Positions 35,128 to 44,394 of a stretch of DNA of 64,000 nt are shown here, one piece after another. The notes under the pieces were generated by a model. It was not told the origin of the DNA. It did not search any database and saw only the letters and a program-made list of their open reading frames with translations. Both the position numbers and the translations under genes were made by a program. The stretch comes from Mesorhizobium sp. GTDB lineage: Bacteria > Pseudomonadota > Alphaproteobacteria > Rhizobiales > Rhizobiaceae. The stretch's first letter is position 1. Each line of letters opens with the position of its first letter. The stretch lies in the NCBI GenBank assembly GCA_004020875.1, contig SAPZ01000001.1:496001-560000 (forward strand), given 5' to 3'.

Positions 35128-36051
35128 TTGGCATCGAAAACGAAGGTGGCCATCATTGGATCCGGAAATATCGGGACCGATCTTATGATCAAAATCAAGC
35201 GAATGTCGACTACGCTCGATTTGGCGGCGATGGTGGGCGTCGATCGAGGATCTGATGGGCTCGAAAGAGCAAGGCGTTTAGGTGTCTTAACCACGCATGA
35301 GGGGTTGGAAGGCCTCCGCCGTCTCAAAATCTACCGCGACATCGAGATTTTTTTCGATGCGACCTCAGCTAGCGCCCACAAAGTGCACGCGAAAATACTT
35401 GCCGAGGACGGCAAAGTTGTCATCGACATGACGCCGGCCGCCGTCGGCCCTTATGTGGTTCCGGCGGTCAATCTCCAGTTGCAGGCGCCTTCTCGCAATT
35501 TCAACATGGTGACCTGCGGCGGCCAGGCGACGATACCGATCGTGGCGGCGATCAACGGCGTCGCTCCGGTCTATTACGCCGAGATCGTAGCCTCCATAGC
35601 GTCCAAATCCGCCGGGCCGGGAACCCGCGCTAATATCGACGAGTTCACCGAAACCACATCGCGGGCCATCGAAACCGTCGGCGGCGCCAGACGCGGCAAG
35701 GCTATCATCATCTTGAACCCAGCCGAGCCGCCGCTGATGATGCGCGATACCGTGCTCTGCCTCGTCGCGGACGACGCCGACCGCGACGCCATTGCAGAAG
35801 CCGTTAAGATCATGGTCGCTGACGTCCAGGCCTATGTGCCGGGCTACCGCCTCAAGCAAGAGGTCCAGTTTGAGCATATCGGCGGGAACGACCCTTCGCG
35901 CATTCCGGCCGACGGCCCGAAATCCGGCCTCAAGGTTAGCGTGTTCCTCGAAGTCGAGGGGGCTGCCCACTACCTTCCCTCCTACGCGGGTAATCTCGAC
36001 ATCATGACCTCGGCCGCGCTGGCGACCGCCGAGCGGCTGGCCGCCAATTAA
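35128..36051 (+). CDS. mhpF: Acetaldehyde dehydrogenase (acetylating)
   Basis: TTG 35128 is chosen over GTG 35122 because AGGGAGG lies 5 bases upstream; the result is 307 residues, the family's usual length. Rossmann motif [13 protein letters not shown] at the N-terminus, catalytic Cys130 in [11 protein letters not shown], and FEHIGGNDP are all present. It converts acetaldehyde, NAD+ and CoA to acetyl-CoA and forms a channelling complex with the aldolase encoded next. In known meta-cleavage pathways a 2-hydroxypentadienoate hydratase accompanies the pair; none is visible here. Confidence 0.92.
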   Translation: MASKTKVAIIGSGNIGTDLMIKIKRMSTTLDLAAMVGVDRGSDGLERARRLGVLTTHEGLEGLRRLKIYRDIEIFFDATSASAHKVHAKILAEDGKVVIDMTPAAVGPYVVPAVNLQLQAPSRNFNMVTCGGQATIPIVAAINGVAPVYYAEIVASIASKSAGPGTRANIDEFTETTSRAIETVGGARRGKAIIILNPAEPPLMMRDTVLCLVADDADRDAIAEAVKIMVADVQAYVPGYRLKQEVQFEHIGGNDPSRIPADGPKSGLKVSVFLEVEGAAHYLPSYAGNLDIMTSAALATAERLAAN

Positions 36052-36062
36052 GGATGAACGCG

Positions 36063-37088
36063 ATGAAAAAGAAGATTTATCTGCAGGACGTGACCCTGCG
36101 TGACGGCATGCATGCGATGCGCCATCGTTATTCGCTGGATCAGGTCCGCATTATCGCAGCGGGGCTCGACTCGGCGGGTGTCGACGCCATAGAGGTCGCG
36201 CACGGCGATGGTCTCTCGGGATCGAGCTTCATCTACGGCTTCGGCGCGCATACGGACATTGAATGGATCGAGGCAGTGGCCGAATCGGTGAGCAAGGCGC
36301 GCGTCACCACGTTGCTTCTGCCGGGCATTGGGACGATCCACGACCTCGATGCGGCCTACAGGGCGGGTGTGCGGTCGGTGCGCGTCGCGACGCTCTGCTC
36401 AGAGGCGGATGTCGGCGCCCAGCACATCGCCCATGCCCGCAAGATCGGCATGGACGTCTCGGGTTTCCTGATGATGGCGCATCTTCTTCCGCCGGCCGAA
36501 ATAGCGCGCCAAGCCAAGATGATGGAAAGCTATGGCGCGAATTGTGTCTACATCACCGATTCGGCCGGCGCGCTTCTGATGGACGGCGTCACCGAGCGGA
36601 TCAAGGCGCTTGCCGATACGCTCGACCCGTCGACGCAGATCGGCATTCACGCGCATGAAAACCTGTCGGTCAGCGTCGCCAATTCGATGGTCGCGGTTGA
36701 GAACGGCGCGACGCGAGTCGACGCGTCGCTTGCCGGCATGGGGGCCGGGGCCGGCAACACGCCCCTCGAGGTCTTTGTCGCGGCAGCCAATTTGCGAGGG
36801 TTTGAGCACCGGTGCGATCTGTTCAAGCTGATGGATATGGCGCAGGACATCGTGCGCCCGCTTCAGGACAGGCCCGTGCAGGTCGATCGGGAAACGCTTT
36901 CGCTCGGCTATGCCGGGGTCTATTCCAGCTTCCTGCGGCATGCAGAGCATGCATCCAGGATCTACGGCGTCGACACTCGTTCTATCCTGATCGAGCTCGG
37001 CCGGCGGCACGCCGTTGGCGGGCAAGAAGATCTGATTGCGGATGTGGCGCTCGATCTGCAACGCCAGGCCGCCGCCGCCTCGCTCTGA
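36063..37088 (+). CDS. mhpE: 4-hydroxy-2-oxovalerate aldolase
   Basis: The 341-residue DRE-TIM aldolase has [16 protein letters not shown] at the N-terminus, [15 protein letters not shown] for metal binding and [13 protein letters not shown]. It cleaves 4-hydroxy-2-oxovalerate into pyruvate and acetaldehyde, passing acetaldehyde to the partner dehydrogenase. ATG 36063 is preferred (AAGG 9 bases upstream) over 36054. It ends 16 bases before the convergent oxidase gene. Confidence 0.92.
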   Translation: MKKKIYLQDVTLRDGMHAMRHRYSLDQVRIIAAGLDSAGVDAIEVAHGDGLSGSSFIYGFGAHTDIEWIEAVAESVSKARVTTLLLPGIGTIHDLDAAYRAGVRSVRVATLCSEADVGAQHIAHARKIGMDVSGFLMMAHLLPPAEIARQAKMMESYGANCVYITDSAGALLMDGVTERIKALADTLDPSTQIGIHAHENLSVSVANSMVAVENGATRVDASLAGMGAGAGNTPLEVFVAAANLRGFEHRCDLFKLMDMAQDIVRPLQDRPVQVDRETLSLGYAGVYSSFLRHAEHASRIYGVDTRSILIELGRRHAVGGQEDLIADVALDLQRQAAAASL

Positions 37089-37104
37089 GTGGCGGCTCCT
37101 TGGA

Positions 37105-38232
37105 TCAACCACGAACCCCCGGCAACATGAAATCGAGGGGCAGGGCTGTCGTGCCCTCTGTGGCATAGTCGGACAGCGCGGCCCCAACTGTCGGCGCCAT
37201 CTTGAAGCCATGGCCTGAGAAGCCGGTCGCGAGGATGATATTCTCGCGCCCCGGCAATGGCCCGACAATCGGCCGGTGGTCGGCGGTGTAGCTGTCGGTC
37301 CAGAACTCCGTGCGAAGGGGTTCCGGATAGATATCCGGGTAGAATGCCTTGACCATGGCGATGGTCCGTTCGGCCAGATCGCGGTCGGGGCGCAGCGGCA
37401 CGTCTAGCGGTCCTGCCACCTCCTTGATCTCGAACTCGCTGCCGGCTTTGATGGTGCGGCCATCCTGGCTTGGGAAAATGCCGAAAAGCCGGCCATGAGT
37501 GAACCGCATCATCGCAGGAAATGCCGCTGGCGCGAATTTTTCAGGCCGCCGCGCGGCAAACCACGTCATGTTAATCCTCCGCAACGCGATCTGCGATACG
37601 GCCGGCTCGCCGTCAAGCAAGGAGGGCGTCCATGCCCCTGCCGCCACGATGGCCCGGCGGACGCGGTGGTCGCCCGCGCTGGTCCTGATCCAGACACCGT
37701 CTGCGTCATGTTCGAGCGATAGGACTTCAAGCCGGCGGTGGACTATGGCCCCCAGGTCCTCGGCCCGCGTCGCCGCGGCGATGACCGACAACTCGGCGGC
37801 CAGTATGCCTCCCTCACGGTCTAGAATGGCGATCTCGTCCGGCCGGACATTAAGCGCGGGAAAACGGGCATTGGCGGCGGAACTGGACAGAACGTCGGCG
37901 GAAAGACCGAAATTGGATACGCAGTCCACCACCGCTGCGATGCTGGGGTGGTCGGCAGGCCCGACGGAAATCGCGCCGTCCAGCGCCAGTAGGCTGGTCT
38001 GGGTGTCCTTTTCGAGTTCCCGCCATTGTTGAAGCGAATGCCGCAGGACGGGGATGTATTGCTCGCCCTCCAGATAGGCCGTACGGAACAGCCGCGTCTC
38101 GCCGCTGTGCGCTGCGCGGTCGTTTCCGAGATTGAACTGTTCGAAACCGATGGCAGATACGCCGCGTCTTGCCAGATGCCAGAGCGCCAAAGCGCCCATT
38201 GCGCCGAGACCGACCACACCAACATCGTGCAT
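37105..38232 (-). CDS. FAD-dependent amine/amino-acid oxidase (DAO/SoxA-like)
   Basis: The 375-residue protein has an N-terminal FAD site (VGVVGLGAMGALALWHLARR) and the DAO fold of N-methyltryptophan/sarcosine oxidases. In monomeric sarcosine oxidase FAD is attached to a Cys in a T-C-M-Y-T context; here the matching segment is RTEFWTDSYTAD with no Cys, so FAD is probably non-covalent. The C-terminal GFSGHGFKMAPTVG is conserved. It is the last gene of the amino-acid ABC operon and so probably oxidises the imported (N-methylated or secondary) amino compound. Confidence 0.85.
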   Translation of the reverse strand: MHDVGVVGLGAMGALALWHLARRGVSAIGFEQFNLGNDRAAHSGETRLFRTAYLEGEQYIPVLRHSLQQWRELEKDTQTSLLALDGAISVGPADHPSIAAVVDCVSNFGLSADVLSSSAANARFPALNVRPDEIAILDREGGILAAELSVIAAATRAEDLGAIVHRRLEVLSLEHDADGVWIRTSAGDHRVRRAIVAAGAWTPSLLDGEPAVSQIALRRINMTWFAARRPEKFAPAAFPAMMRFTHGRLFGIFPSQDGRTIKAGSEFEIKEVAGPLDVPLRPDRDLAERTIAMVKAFYPDIYPEPLRTEFWTDSYTADHRPIVGPLPGRENIILATGFSGHGFKMAPTVGAALSDYATEGTTALPLDFMLPGVRG

Positions 38233-38281
38233 GCATCCGTTCCTTCATAAAAGTGGGAGAGCGTGGCCAGCCTACCCGCGG

Positions 38282-39082
38282 TCAATGCTGTCCTTGCCAG
38301 GCGAAGCGCGACAGGAAGCTCCGCGCCCGCTCATGCGTCGGGTTGTCGATAACGTCCTTGGCCGGTCCAAATTCGATTATTTTGCCTTGGTCAAGGATCG
38401 CGACCCTGTGAGCGACCTCGCGCGCGAAGGTGATCTCGTGGGTCACCACCACCATCGTCATCCCGGCAGCGGCGAGGTCCTTCATGACTTTCAAGACCTC
38501 GCCGACCAGTTCGGGATCAAGCGCGCTGGTCGGTTCGTCGAAAAGGACCACCATAGGCTGCATGGCCAGCGTCCTGGCGATTGCGACACGCTGCTTCTGG
38601 CCACCTGACAGTTCGCGCGGATAAGAATGTTCCCTGCCGTCCATGCCGACCAGCGACAGCAGCGCCTTGGCCCGTTCCACCGCTTCCGAGCGCGGCAGTT
38701 TGCGCACCACCACCGGTGCCTCAATTAAGTTCTGCAGGACGGTCAGGTGTGGGAACAAGTTGAACGCCTGGAAGACCATGCCGATATCCGCTCGCCGCGC
38801 CCGGATCTCGTTCGCCTTCAACTCGCGGAGCCTGTCGTCGACGAGTTCGTGCGCGACCAGGCGGCCCCCGACCTCGACCACGCCGCGATCAATCTTTTCG
38901 AGGTGGTTTATGCAACGCAGCAGCGTGCTCTTGCCCGACCCGGAGGCGCCAAGAAGGCATACCACTTCGCCGCGCTCGACATCGAGGTCGACGCCGTCGA
39001 GCACGCGGTGTGCGCCGAAGCTCTTCCGGATGTTGCGCAGGCGGATGATGGGATCGTGAGTGTTCATCGCGGTCATCATCAT
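38282..39082 (-). CDS. Polar amino-acid ABC importer, ATP-binding protein
   Basis: The 266-residue protein has Walker [24 protein letters not shown], Walker [15 protein letters not shown] and the switch His in VVVTHE. It belongs to the GlnQ/HisP group. Its start overlaps the permease stop (several tandem ATGs at 39074-39082 are possible). Confidence 0.93.
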   Translation of the reverse strand: MMMTAMNTHDPIIRLRNIRKSFGAHRVLDGVDLDVERGEVVCLLGASGSGKSTLLRCINHLEKIDRGVVEVGGRLVAHELVDDRLRELKANEIRARRADIGMVFQAFNLFPHLTVLQNLIEAPVVVRKLPRSEAVERAKALLSLVGMDGREHSYPRELSGGQKQRVAIARTLAMQPMVVLFDEPTSALDPELVGEVLKVMKDLAAAGMTMVVVTHEITFAREVAHRVAILDQGKIIEFGPAKDVIDNPTHERARSFLSRFAWQGQH

Positions 39083-39999
39083 CGAGTGGCGAGATAGGTC
39101 TTGAGCAGGCCGGGCTCGCTTTTCTTCACCAGCCCCCGCGCGAAATACGCTTCAACAAAGTATTGAACGATCGATATGATCGAAGTTATCGAAATATACC
39201 AGACTGTTGCGACCATCAGGAGCGGGACGATTTCGTAGTTTCTGTTGTAGATTATCTGGGCTGAATACAGCAAGTCGGTAACGGCGACCACGCTGGCGAT
39301 CGAGGTATTCTTGAACGTGCCGATAAGCAGGCTCGCGGATGCGGGGATGATGCTTCGCATCGCCTGCGGCAGGATGACCCGGAATAATGCGCGCCGTTTG
39401 GGGATTGCCAGGGCGTCGGCCGCCTCCTCCTGGCCGTGATCGACCGAAAGGATGCCGCCGCGGATAATTTCCGAGGCATAGGCGGCCTCGTGCAAGGTGA
39501 AGGCGATGATCGTTGCGCCCATCGTGCTGATGAGCTGCTGCGTCTCGACCTCATAGAAGACCGGGCCGAACGGAATGCCGATAGTAATCGTTGGGAACAG
39601 ATAGCTGATGTTGAACCAGAACAGCAGCAGCACTAGCAGAGGCACGGACCTGAACAGCCACACATAAGCCCAAGCTATCGCCTGCAGCACAGGGTTCTTG
39701 GACAGCCGCATGACCGCGATGACGAGACCGAACGCGAAGCCGAGCGCCATCACGACCGCCGTCAGCCAAATGGTCAGCCAGAGACCCTTGAGGATTTCGG
39801 CGCTGGTGAAATAGTGGCTGAAAACCGGCCATCCAAACGCCGGATTCCTGGCGACGCCGTAGAAGAACCAGGCGACGACCAGCAGGATCAAAGCCGCGGC
39901 CGCCCAGCGCACGGGATGCGAACGCTCGAGAATATCGGACGTCTCCGATATTTTCACAGCCTTCAGGAAACGCTCGTCACTGTGGCGGTTCTGTTGCAT
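39079..39999 (-). CDS. Polar amino-acid ABC importer, permease
   Basis: The 306-residue protein begins with a cytoplasmic stretch of about 30 residues, then several hydrophobic helices and the EAA loop typical of HisM/GlnP permeases ([20 protein letters not shown]). Only one permease gene is present, so it probably forms a homodimer. It is encoded between the binding-protein and ATPase genes. Confidence 0.92.
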   Translation of the reverse strand: MQQNRHSDERFLKAVKISETSDILERSHPVRWAAAALILLVVAWFFYGVARNPAFGWPVFSHYFTSAEILKGLWLTIWLTAVVMALGFAFGLVIAVMRLSKNPVLQAIAWAYVWLFRSVPLLVLLLFWFNISYLFPTITIGIPFGPVFYEVETQQLISTMGATIIAFTLHEAAYASEIIRGGILSVDHGQEEAADALAIPKRRALFRVILPQAMRSIIPASASLLIGTFKNTSIASVVAVTDLLYSAQIIYNRNYEIVPLLMVATVWYISITSIISIVQYFVEAYFARGLVKKSEPGLLKTYLATR

Positions 40000-40041
40000 G
40001 GCAATGCTATTCTGGTTTTGTTTCCTTCGACAGGCACGCGT

Positions 40042-40072
40042 CCGGGCAGGCTGTGGCGGTTCACCTGCCCGG
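40042..40072 (-). terminator. Intercistronic hairpin between binding-protein and permease genes
   Basis: CCGGGCAGG and CCTGCCCGG form a perfect 9-bp stem with a 13-base loop, 17 bases past the binding-protein stop. No T run follows. Such hairpins after binding-protein genes typically keep that cistron's message more abundant than the membrane subunits. Confidence 0.55.
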
Positions 40073-40089
40073 GTTCGACATTCGGCCGA

Positions 40090-40914
40090 TCAGTTCGAGC
40101 TGTTAACGACCGCCTTTTCGACAGCGGAGCTGGAGACGCCCCATTTCGCTAGGATTTTCTGGTAGCTGCCGTCGGCGATGGTCGCACCGAGCGCTTCGGC
40201 GAACTTGGCGCCGAACTTGCTGCCTTTCTTGACCGCGACGCCAGTCTCGGCGCGATCGAATACCGGTCCGGTCAGGATCCAACGCTTGTCGTTCTCCAGA
40301 AGATAATTCGCCTGGCTGTTGACGATCGTAGTCAGGTCGGCCCGCTTGCCCAACACGGCGAACTGGGCGCTTGGCGCATCGGGGAAGGTCAGGATTGTCA
40401 GCGGCTTCTTGCCGTCGGTCTCGCACTGCGCGGACTGCTTGTCGAGGCTGGCGCGCGTCGACTCCGAGTTGATGATGGCTATCTTCAGGCCGCAGATGCT
40501 CGACAACTCGCTGGTCAGCGAAACGCCGGAGTCCTTCGGGGTGATGAAGGTGTATCCGATGCTCAGGATCGGCACGATATCGAGCACCTTAAGCCGTTCT
40601 TGAGTCACGTCCACCGTGCCGCCGAACGCGTATTTGCCGCTCAATATACCGGGAATGACCGCGTCGAACGACGGCGTTTCGAACTTCACCTGCCAGCCGG
40701 CCTTGGCTACTATAGCCTCCTCGATCTCGTGCACGAAGCCGGCAAGTTCCCCGGACTCGTTCACGAAGGAGGCCGGCACCCAGGCGCGATCCGTGGCGAA
40801 CGACAATTCTTCCGCCGACGATGCGGCGCCATGCAGTATCGACAGGAGGCCGGCGGCCACCACGGGTCTTGCCAGGCCTTTGATGAGATTGGATCTCTTC
40901 CACATGGTACGCAT
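40090..40914 (-). CDS. Polar amino-acid ABC importer, periplasmic binding protein
   Basis: The 274-residue protein has a signal peptide ending near ASSAEE (residues 31-36). The mature part is a SBP_bac_3 protein: GELAGFVHEIEEAIVAKAGW and PSFDAVIPGILSGKYAFGG, with lobe 2 from about residue 130. GAGGG upstream supports ATG 40914. Ligand not identifiable; the linked oxidase suggests an amino acid or related amine. Confidence 0.9.
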   Translation of the reverse strand: MRTMWKRSNLIKGLARPVVAAGLLSILHGAASSAEELSFATDRAWVPASFVNESGELAGFVHEIEEAIVAKAGWQVKFETPSFDAVIPGILSGKYAFGGTVDVTQERLKVLDIVPILSIGYTFITPKDSGVSLTSELSSICGLKIAIINSESTRASLDKQSAQCETDGKKPLTILTFPDAPSAQFAVLGKRADLTTIVNSQANYLLENDKRWILTGPVFDRAETGVAVKKGSKFGAKFAEALGATIADGSYQKILAKWGVSSSAVEKAVVNSSN

Positions 40915-40954
40915 TGTAGTTCCCTCATTGTTGCTGGTGGATCAAATTGAGAAG

Positions 40955-41422
40955 TCAGTTCGGCTGTGTCGGCGGCTCCTGAAGCTCGACCGTGACGCCG
41001 TCCTCGCTGCGGATGTAAATCGCCCTCGTCCCGGTCTTGGGCCCGCTCTTGACGGTCTGGACCTGGCCGACGGCGTACCAACCGAGTTCCGCCGCGCCGG
41101 CGAGCACAGCGTCGAGGCCATCGACGCTGAAGGCTATGTGGACCGAGCCGACATCGCAGGACCGCGGTCTCGTGACAGTACGGTCGGCGGGTGCCTGGTA
41201 TTCGAGCAGTTCGATCCGGTGGCCAGGGGCGCCCACGACGACATAGCGTAGCGCTGCCCCGGCTACGCCGACCAGATTGTCGATGAAGTCGCCGGGCGGA
41301 AGGCTACCTTCGGAGACAATTTCGAAGCCGAGGACGTCGGTCCAGAAAGCCGTCGCATTCCGCAAGCTTGAAACCGTGATGCCGGTGTGGACGGTGCTCA
41401 GCACCTTGTAGAGACGCGGCAT
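40955..41422 (-). CDS. VOC-superfamily protein (glyoxalase-like)
   Basis: The 155-residue protein has two paired beta-alpha-beta-beta-beta modules: HTGITVSSLRNATAFWTDVL and HIAFSVDGLDAVLAGAAELG. Likely metal ligands are His12, the Glu in IELLEY, His in the second module and Glu in TVELQEP, as in methylmalonyl-CoA epimerase and glyoxalase relatives. It begins directly after the rhodanese stop, with no gap. Lyase, epimerase or dioxygenase activity cannot be chosen from sequence. Confidence 0.82.
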   Translation of the reverse strand: MPRLYKVLSTVHTGITVSSLRNATAFWTDVLGFEIVSEGSLPPGDFIDNLVGVAGAALRYVVVGAPGHRIELLEYQAPADRTVTRPRSCDVGSVHIAFSVDGLDAVLAGAAELGWYAVGQVQTVKSGPKTGTRAIYIRSEDGVTVELQEPPTQPN

Positions 41423-42460
41423 CTATCCGACCGCCGTTTCGAGCGGCCGGCTCTTGTCCGAGGACCATTCGAACATCGATCCGTCGAACACCGCGACGTC
41501 CTGCTTGCCGAGATTGTGGAAGACGAGCGCGTTCCACGTCGCACCGAAACCGCCGCCGCAATAGGTGATGACCTTCTGATCCGGGTCCAGAACGCCGGTC
41601 GGTTTCAAGCGCGCTCGCAACTCGTCGTAGCCGAGGAAGGAATTATCCGCAGGATTGGTGTGGTCGCCGCAATAGATGTTGATGCTGGAAGGTATATGCC
41701 CGCGCCCGCCATAGGAGGCGGTCTCACCACGGTAGTCGGCGGGGGAAAGACTGTCGACGATTATCTGCGACGGGTCGCCGATCGCCCGGCTCACCTCCTC
41801 CACCGTCGCTAGCAGTTCCTCGCGGCGCGAGCCGGTGAACTCAACTTTGGTCGGCGTCACCTCGCCCGAGGCGACCGGTCGGCCCTCTGCCTTCCATTTC
41901 GCAAAACCGCCTTCCAAGACGGCGACGTTTTCGAAGCCCTCCATACGAAGCTGCCACCACAGCCGCGAGGCCCAGAAGCTGATGCCGATGCCCTGGTCGT
42001 AGATGACGACGAATGTATCCGGGTCGCCTATTCCCAGCGCGCCGGCCTGTTTGGCGAAGGCGTCATGCGACAGCGCCGTGTAGGGGAAGCGGCCTTCAGG
42101 ATCGCATAAGGCGAGGATGTCGGCATGGACTGCACCCGGAATGTGGCTTTCCTCATGCGTCTCCTGACCGGACCAGAACCTGTAGTGACCGCGCGTCCCT
42201 GCATCGGGATGGATAGTCAACCGCATCGTGGTGCCGTTAATGACGAAGGGAGCTTTGCTGGCCTCGTCGGTCAGGTCCCGGAAGATGTCGGCATGAACCG
42301 CGCCTGCCGCCGGCTCGTCTTTCCCGGTGAAGGGAAGTGTCCGGAAGAAGCCTGCTGTGGCGCCGGCCTGGCGTAGATAGGTCGTTACATCGACGATCCG
42401 CAATTTTGGATCGTCGAGGTTTTTCGATAGCCATTTGGTCGTCACGATCGATTTGGTCAT
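41423..42460 (-). CDS. Tandem-rhodanese sulfurtransferase
   Basis: From ATG 42460 the protein has 345 residues (the frame is open to 42532, but MTKSIVTTKWLSKNL is the usual family start). Two rhodanese domains are present; the first ends with HIPGAVHADIL, the second carries the catalytic loop CGGGFGA (near residue 300) in place of the common CG[ST]GVTA. SseA/thiosulfate sulfurtransferase-type proteins move sulfane sulfur. It is the first gene of the amino-acid ABC operon, which hints at sulfur in the substrate. Confidence 0.85.
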   Translation of the reverse strand: MTKSIVTTKWLSKNLDDPKLRIVDVTTYLRQAGATAGFFRTLPFTGKDEPAAGAVHADIFRDLTDEASKAPFVINGTTMRLTIHPDAGTRGHYRFWSGQETHEESHIPGAVHADILALCDPEGRFPYTALSHDAFAKQAGALGIGDPDTFVVIYDQGIGISFWASRLWWQLRMEGFENVAVLEGGFAKWKAEGRPVASGEVTPTKVEFTGSRREELLATVEEVSRAIGDPSQIIVDSLSPADYRGETASYGGRGHIPSSINIYCGDHTNPADNSFLGYDELRARLKPTGVLDPDQKVITYCGGGFGATWNALVFHNLGKQDVAVFDGSMFEWSSDKSRPLETAVG

Positions 42461-42611
42461 CGCTGGGGTTCCCGTAGGATTGGCTGAGATGGCGCAGGGG
42501 CGGAGGCTTCGAATATCGCAAGGGCAAAACATGTCAGTCGCCCCATTTTTACGAAAATCATTTGAAATCTAAAAAGTATAAAGGAAGTAATTTTTAATAT
42601 ATCCCAGCAAA

Positions 42612-42646
42612 TTGACATAATGCTTCCAATAAAACATTTTATTCAA
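42612..42646. promoter_or_regulatory. AT-rich divergent promoter region
   Basis: A sharply AT-rich segment (about 42540-42660) separates the rhodanese and MmgE genes. On the plus strand TTGACA (42612-42617) is a perfect -35 with only a weak -10. On the minus strand TTGAAT and CATTAT with an 18-base spacer could drive the rhodanese operon. No gene was found between 42461 and 42907. Confidence 0.35.
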
Positions 42647-42758
42647 GCAAAAAATTGTCGCTTCGGTGGCCCTGCCTGCGTGTCTCCCATTCTGTCTTGG
42701 TTTCGCGACCCGCCAGCCCGATATCCCTGTTGACCGACAGCGTGTGGGCGGCTAGTGT

Positions 42759-42774
42759 ATGGAAACGTTTCCGA
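42759..42774. promoter_or_regulatory. LacI-type operator (copy 4 of 10)
   Basis: ATGGAAACGTTTCCGA contains the perfect 12-bp core GGAAACGTTTCC. It lies 133 bases before the MmgE start at 42908 and 298 bases before the divergent rhodanese gene. Confidence 0.85.
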
Positions 42775-42907
42775 ATGTCAACATCCAGCAATCCTATGGG
42801 AAGCAGGTGGTCCGAGCGGACGTGACTTCGGAATATGCGCTACGTTTCCACCCGCGCTGGTCGCGTCGCCAGGCTATGAAATAAAGGGAAGATGGGGAGG
42901 AGCAGAA

Positions 42908-44278
42908 ATGAGCCCGACCGAAAGGCTTGGAAACTATCTGGCGGCGTCGGCGGGCAGGGCGCTGTCGCGGGTCGTCTCCATCAAGGCGGCGATCTGTCTG
43001 CTCGATGCGCTCGGTCTCGCGGTGGCGGCGCGCAGCGAGCCTACCACTAGAGCCGCGGTCGGCATTGCTGCCAAAGTCGCAACCGGCGCCGCCGCGGCGA
43101 CGATTTGGACGGACGGGCGACAAGCTGGAGTCGGGGATGCCGTGCTGGCCAACGGCGTCGCAGTCCATGCGCACTTCCAGGACGATACCGACCATGATTC
43201 ATGGTCGCACCCCGGCTCTCTAGTGCCTCCGGTGGCAATTGCCTTGACGGAGAACGATACGGTCGAGCAGGCGCTGCGAGCGCTGGTCGCCGGTTACGCG
43301 ACCATAAATTGGCTGGGCATCAAAGAGACCGTGTCGCGGAGCCTCATCACACGCGGGCTGCGCACCAGCCCTACCTTCGGCACAATTGGCGCTGCGGCGG
43401 CCGGCGCGGTGGCGCTCGGTCTCGATGCCGCACAGGCGCGCTCGGCCGTGGCCATCGCGGCGGCGGCGACCGGCGGCACGCTCGAGCCTGTCCGCTCCGG
43501 CACCGACGAATGGCGCATCCAGAATGGGCGCGCTGCGCAGGGCGGTCTTGTGGCCGCGCTGCTGGCCTCGCAAGGCGTACAAGGCGCGCCCGACGCGCTT
43601 AGCGGCCCGAAAGGGTTTCTATCTGCGCTGGCGGGCATGGCCGAGCCACCTGCCGAGTGGTCGCGCGACCCCGATCCGGAGATCATGCTCGAGATCATGG
43701 CAAAACCTTACGCGACGCTGGGCGACAACATGCCCGCTGTTATGGCCGCGGATGTGGCGCGCCGGCGCGGACTCGACCCCGCGAGGATTAAGAGGGTCAG
43801 CGTCACGCTCTGGCGGCCCTACGCCGAATATCCCGGAACCGCCTTCAAGGGTCCATTCGAACGCAGCGTCCAGACACAGGCGAGCACGGCCTTCGCCGTC
43901 GCCGCCGTGCTTCTTCACGGTGATGTGACCTATGACATGGGCGTCGATCTCCGGGCCGACCCGGCCTTGAATGCTCTGGTTGCAAAGACCACGATCGTGC
44001 CCGACGACGTGAACGGGGCGCTGGATTCGACCGTGACCATCGAATTGGACGACGGACGCACCTTGGTGGGCAGTGCGGCCGATGCGCCCAGGACCCTGAT
44101 CCTACAGGACGAGGCGCGCTCGATTGAGGTCTTCGAGGGGCGACTTGCCGCGGCCGGGCGCATGCCCGGCGCCGGAGTCGCTCTGGCTGAAAAATTGTTC
44201 GCAGCCTCGTCGGGGAAGGGTTCGCTTCCCGTTTCCGAGCTTCTGCGGGATTTGCACCCGGCTCCCGGCAACGTTTGA
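42908..44278 (+). CDS. MmgE/PrpD-family protein (first copy)
   Basis: ATG 42908 behind GGGGAGGAGC gives 456 residues. The protein matches the MmgE/PrpD fold (2-methylcitrate dehydratase, cis-aconitate decarboxylase, iminodisuccinate epimerase): ALGLAVAARS, the motif HFQDDTDHDSWSHPGSLVPP (family usually DYDD...HPS) and KPYATLGDNMPAVMAAD. It acts on small polycarboxylates by dehydration, decarboxylation or epimerisation. It is a paralogue, at low identity, of the protein at 59546. Confidence 0.87.
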   Translation: MSPTERLGNYLAASAGRALSRVVSIKAAICLLDALGLAVAARSEPTTRAAVGIAAKVATGAAAATIWTDGRQAGVGDAVLANGVAVHAHFQDDTDHDSWSHPGSLVPPVAIALTENDTVEQALRALVAGYATINWLGIKETVSRSLITRGLRTSPTFGTIGAAAAGAVALGLDAAQARSAVAIAAAATGGTLEPVRSGTDEWRIQNGRAAQGGLVAALLASQGVQGAPDALSGPKGFLSALAGMAEPPAEWSRDPDPEIMLEIMAKPYATLGDNMPAVMAADVARRRGLDPARIKRVSVTLWRPYAEYPGTAFKGPFERSVQTQASTAFAVAAVLLHGDVTYDMGVDLRADPALNALVAKTTIVPDDVNGALDSTVTIELDDGRTLVGSAADAPRTLILQDEARSIEVFEGRLAAAGRMPGAGVALAEKLFAASSGKGSLPVSELLRDLHPAPGNV

Positions 44279-44326
44279 GTCCTGGGAGCCTCGGCGGCGG
44301 AGAAGCAAAGAAATGACGGGTTGAAA

Positions 44327-44342
44327 ATGGAAACGTTTCCGG
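44327..44342. promoter_or_regulatory. LacI-type operator (copy 5 of 10)
   Basis: ATGGAAACGTTTCCGG, with a perfect 12-bp core, lies 52 bases before the monooxygenase start at 44395. Confidence 0.88.
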
Positions 44343-44394
44343 ATATGCACTCCGATATGGAGGCAAGCAAGTCTTTGCGTGCAAGGGGAGGAAC

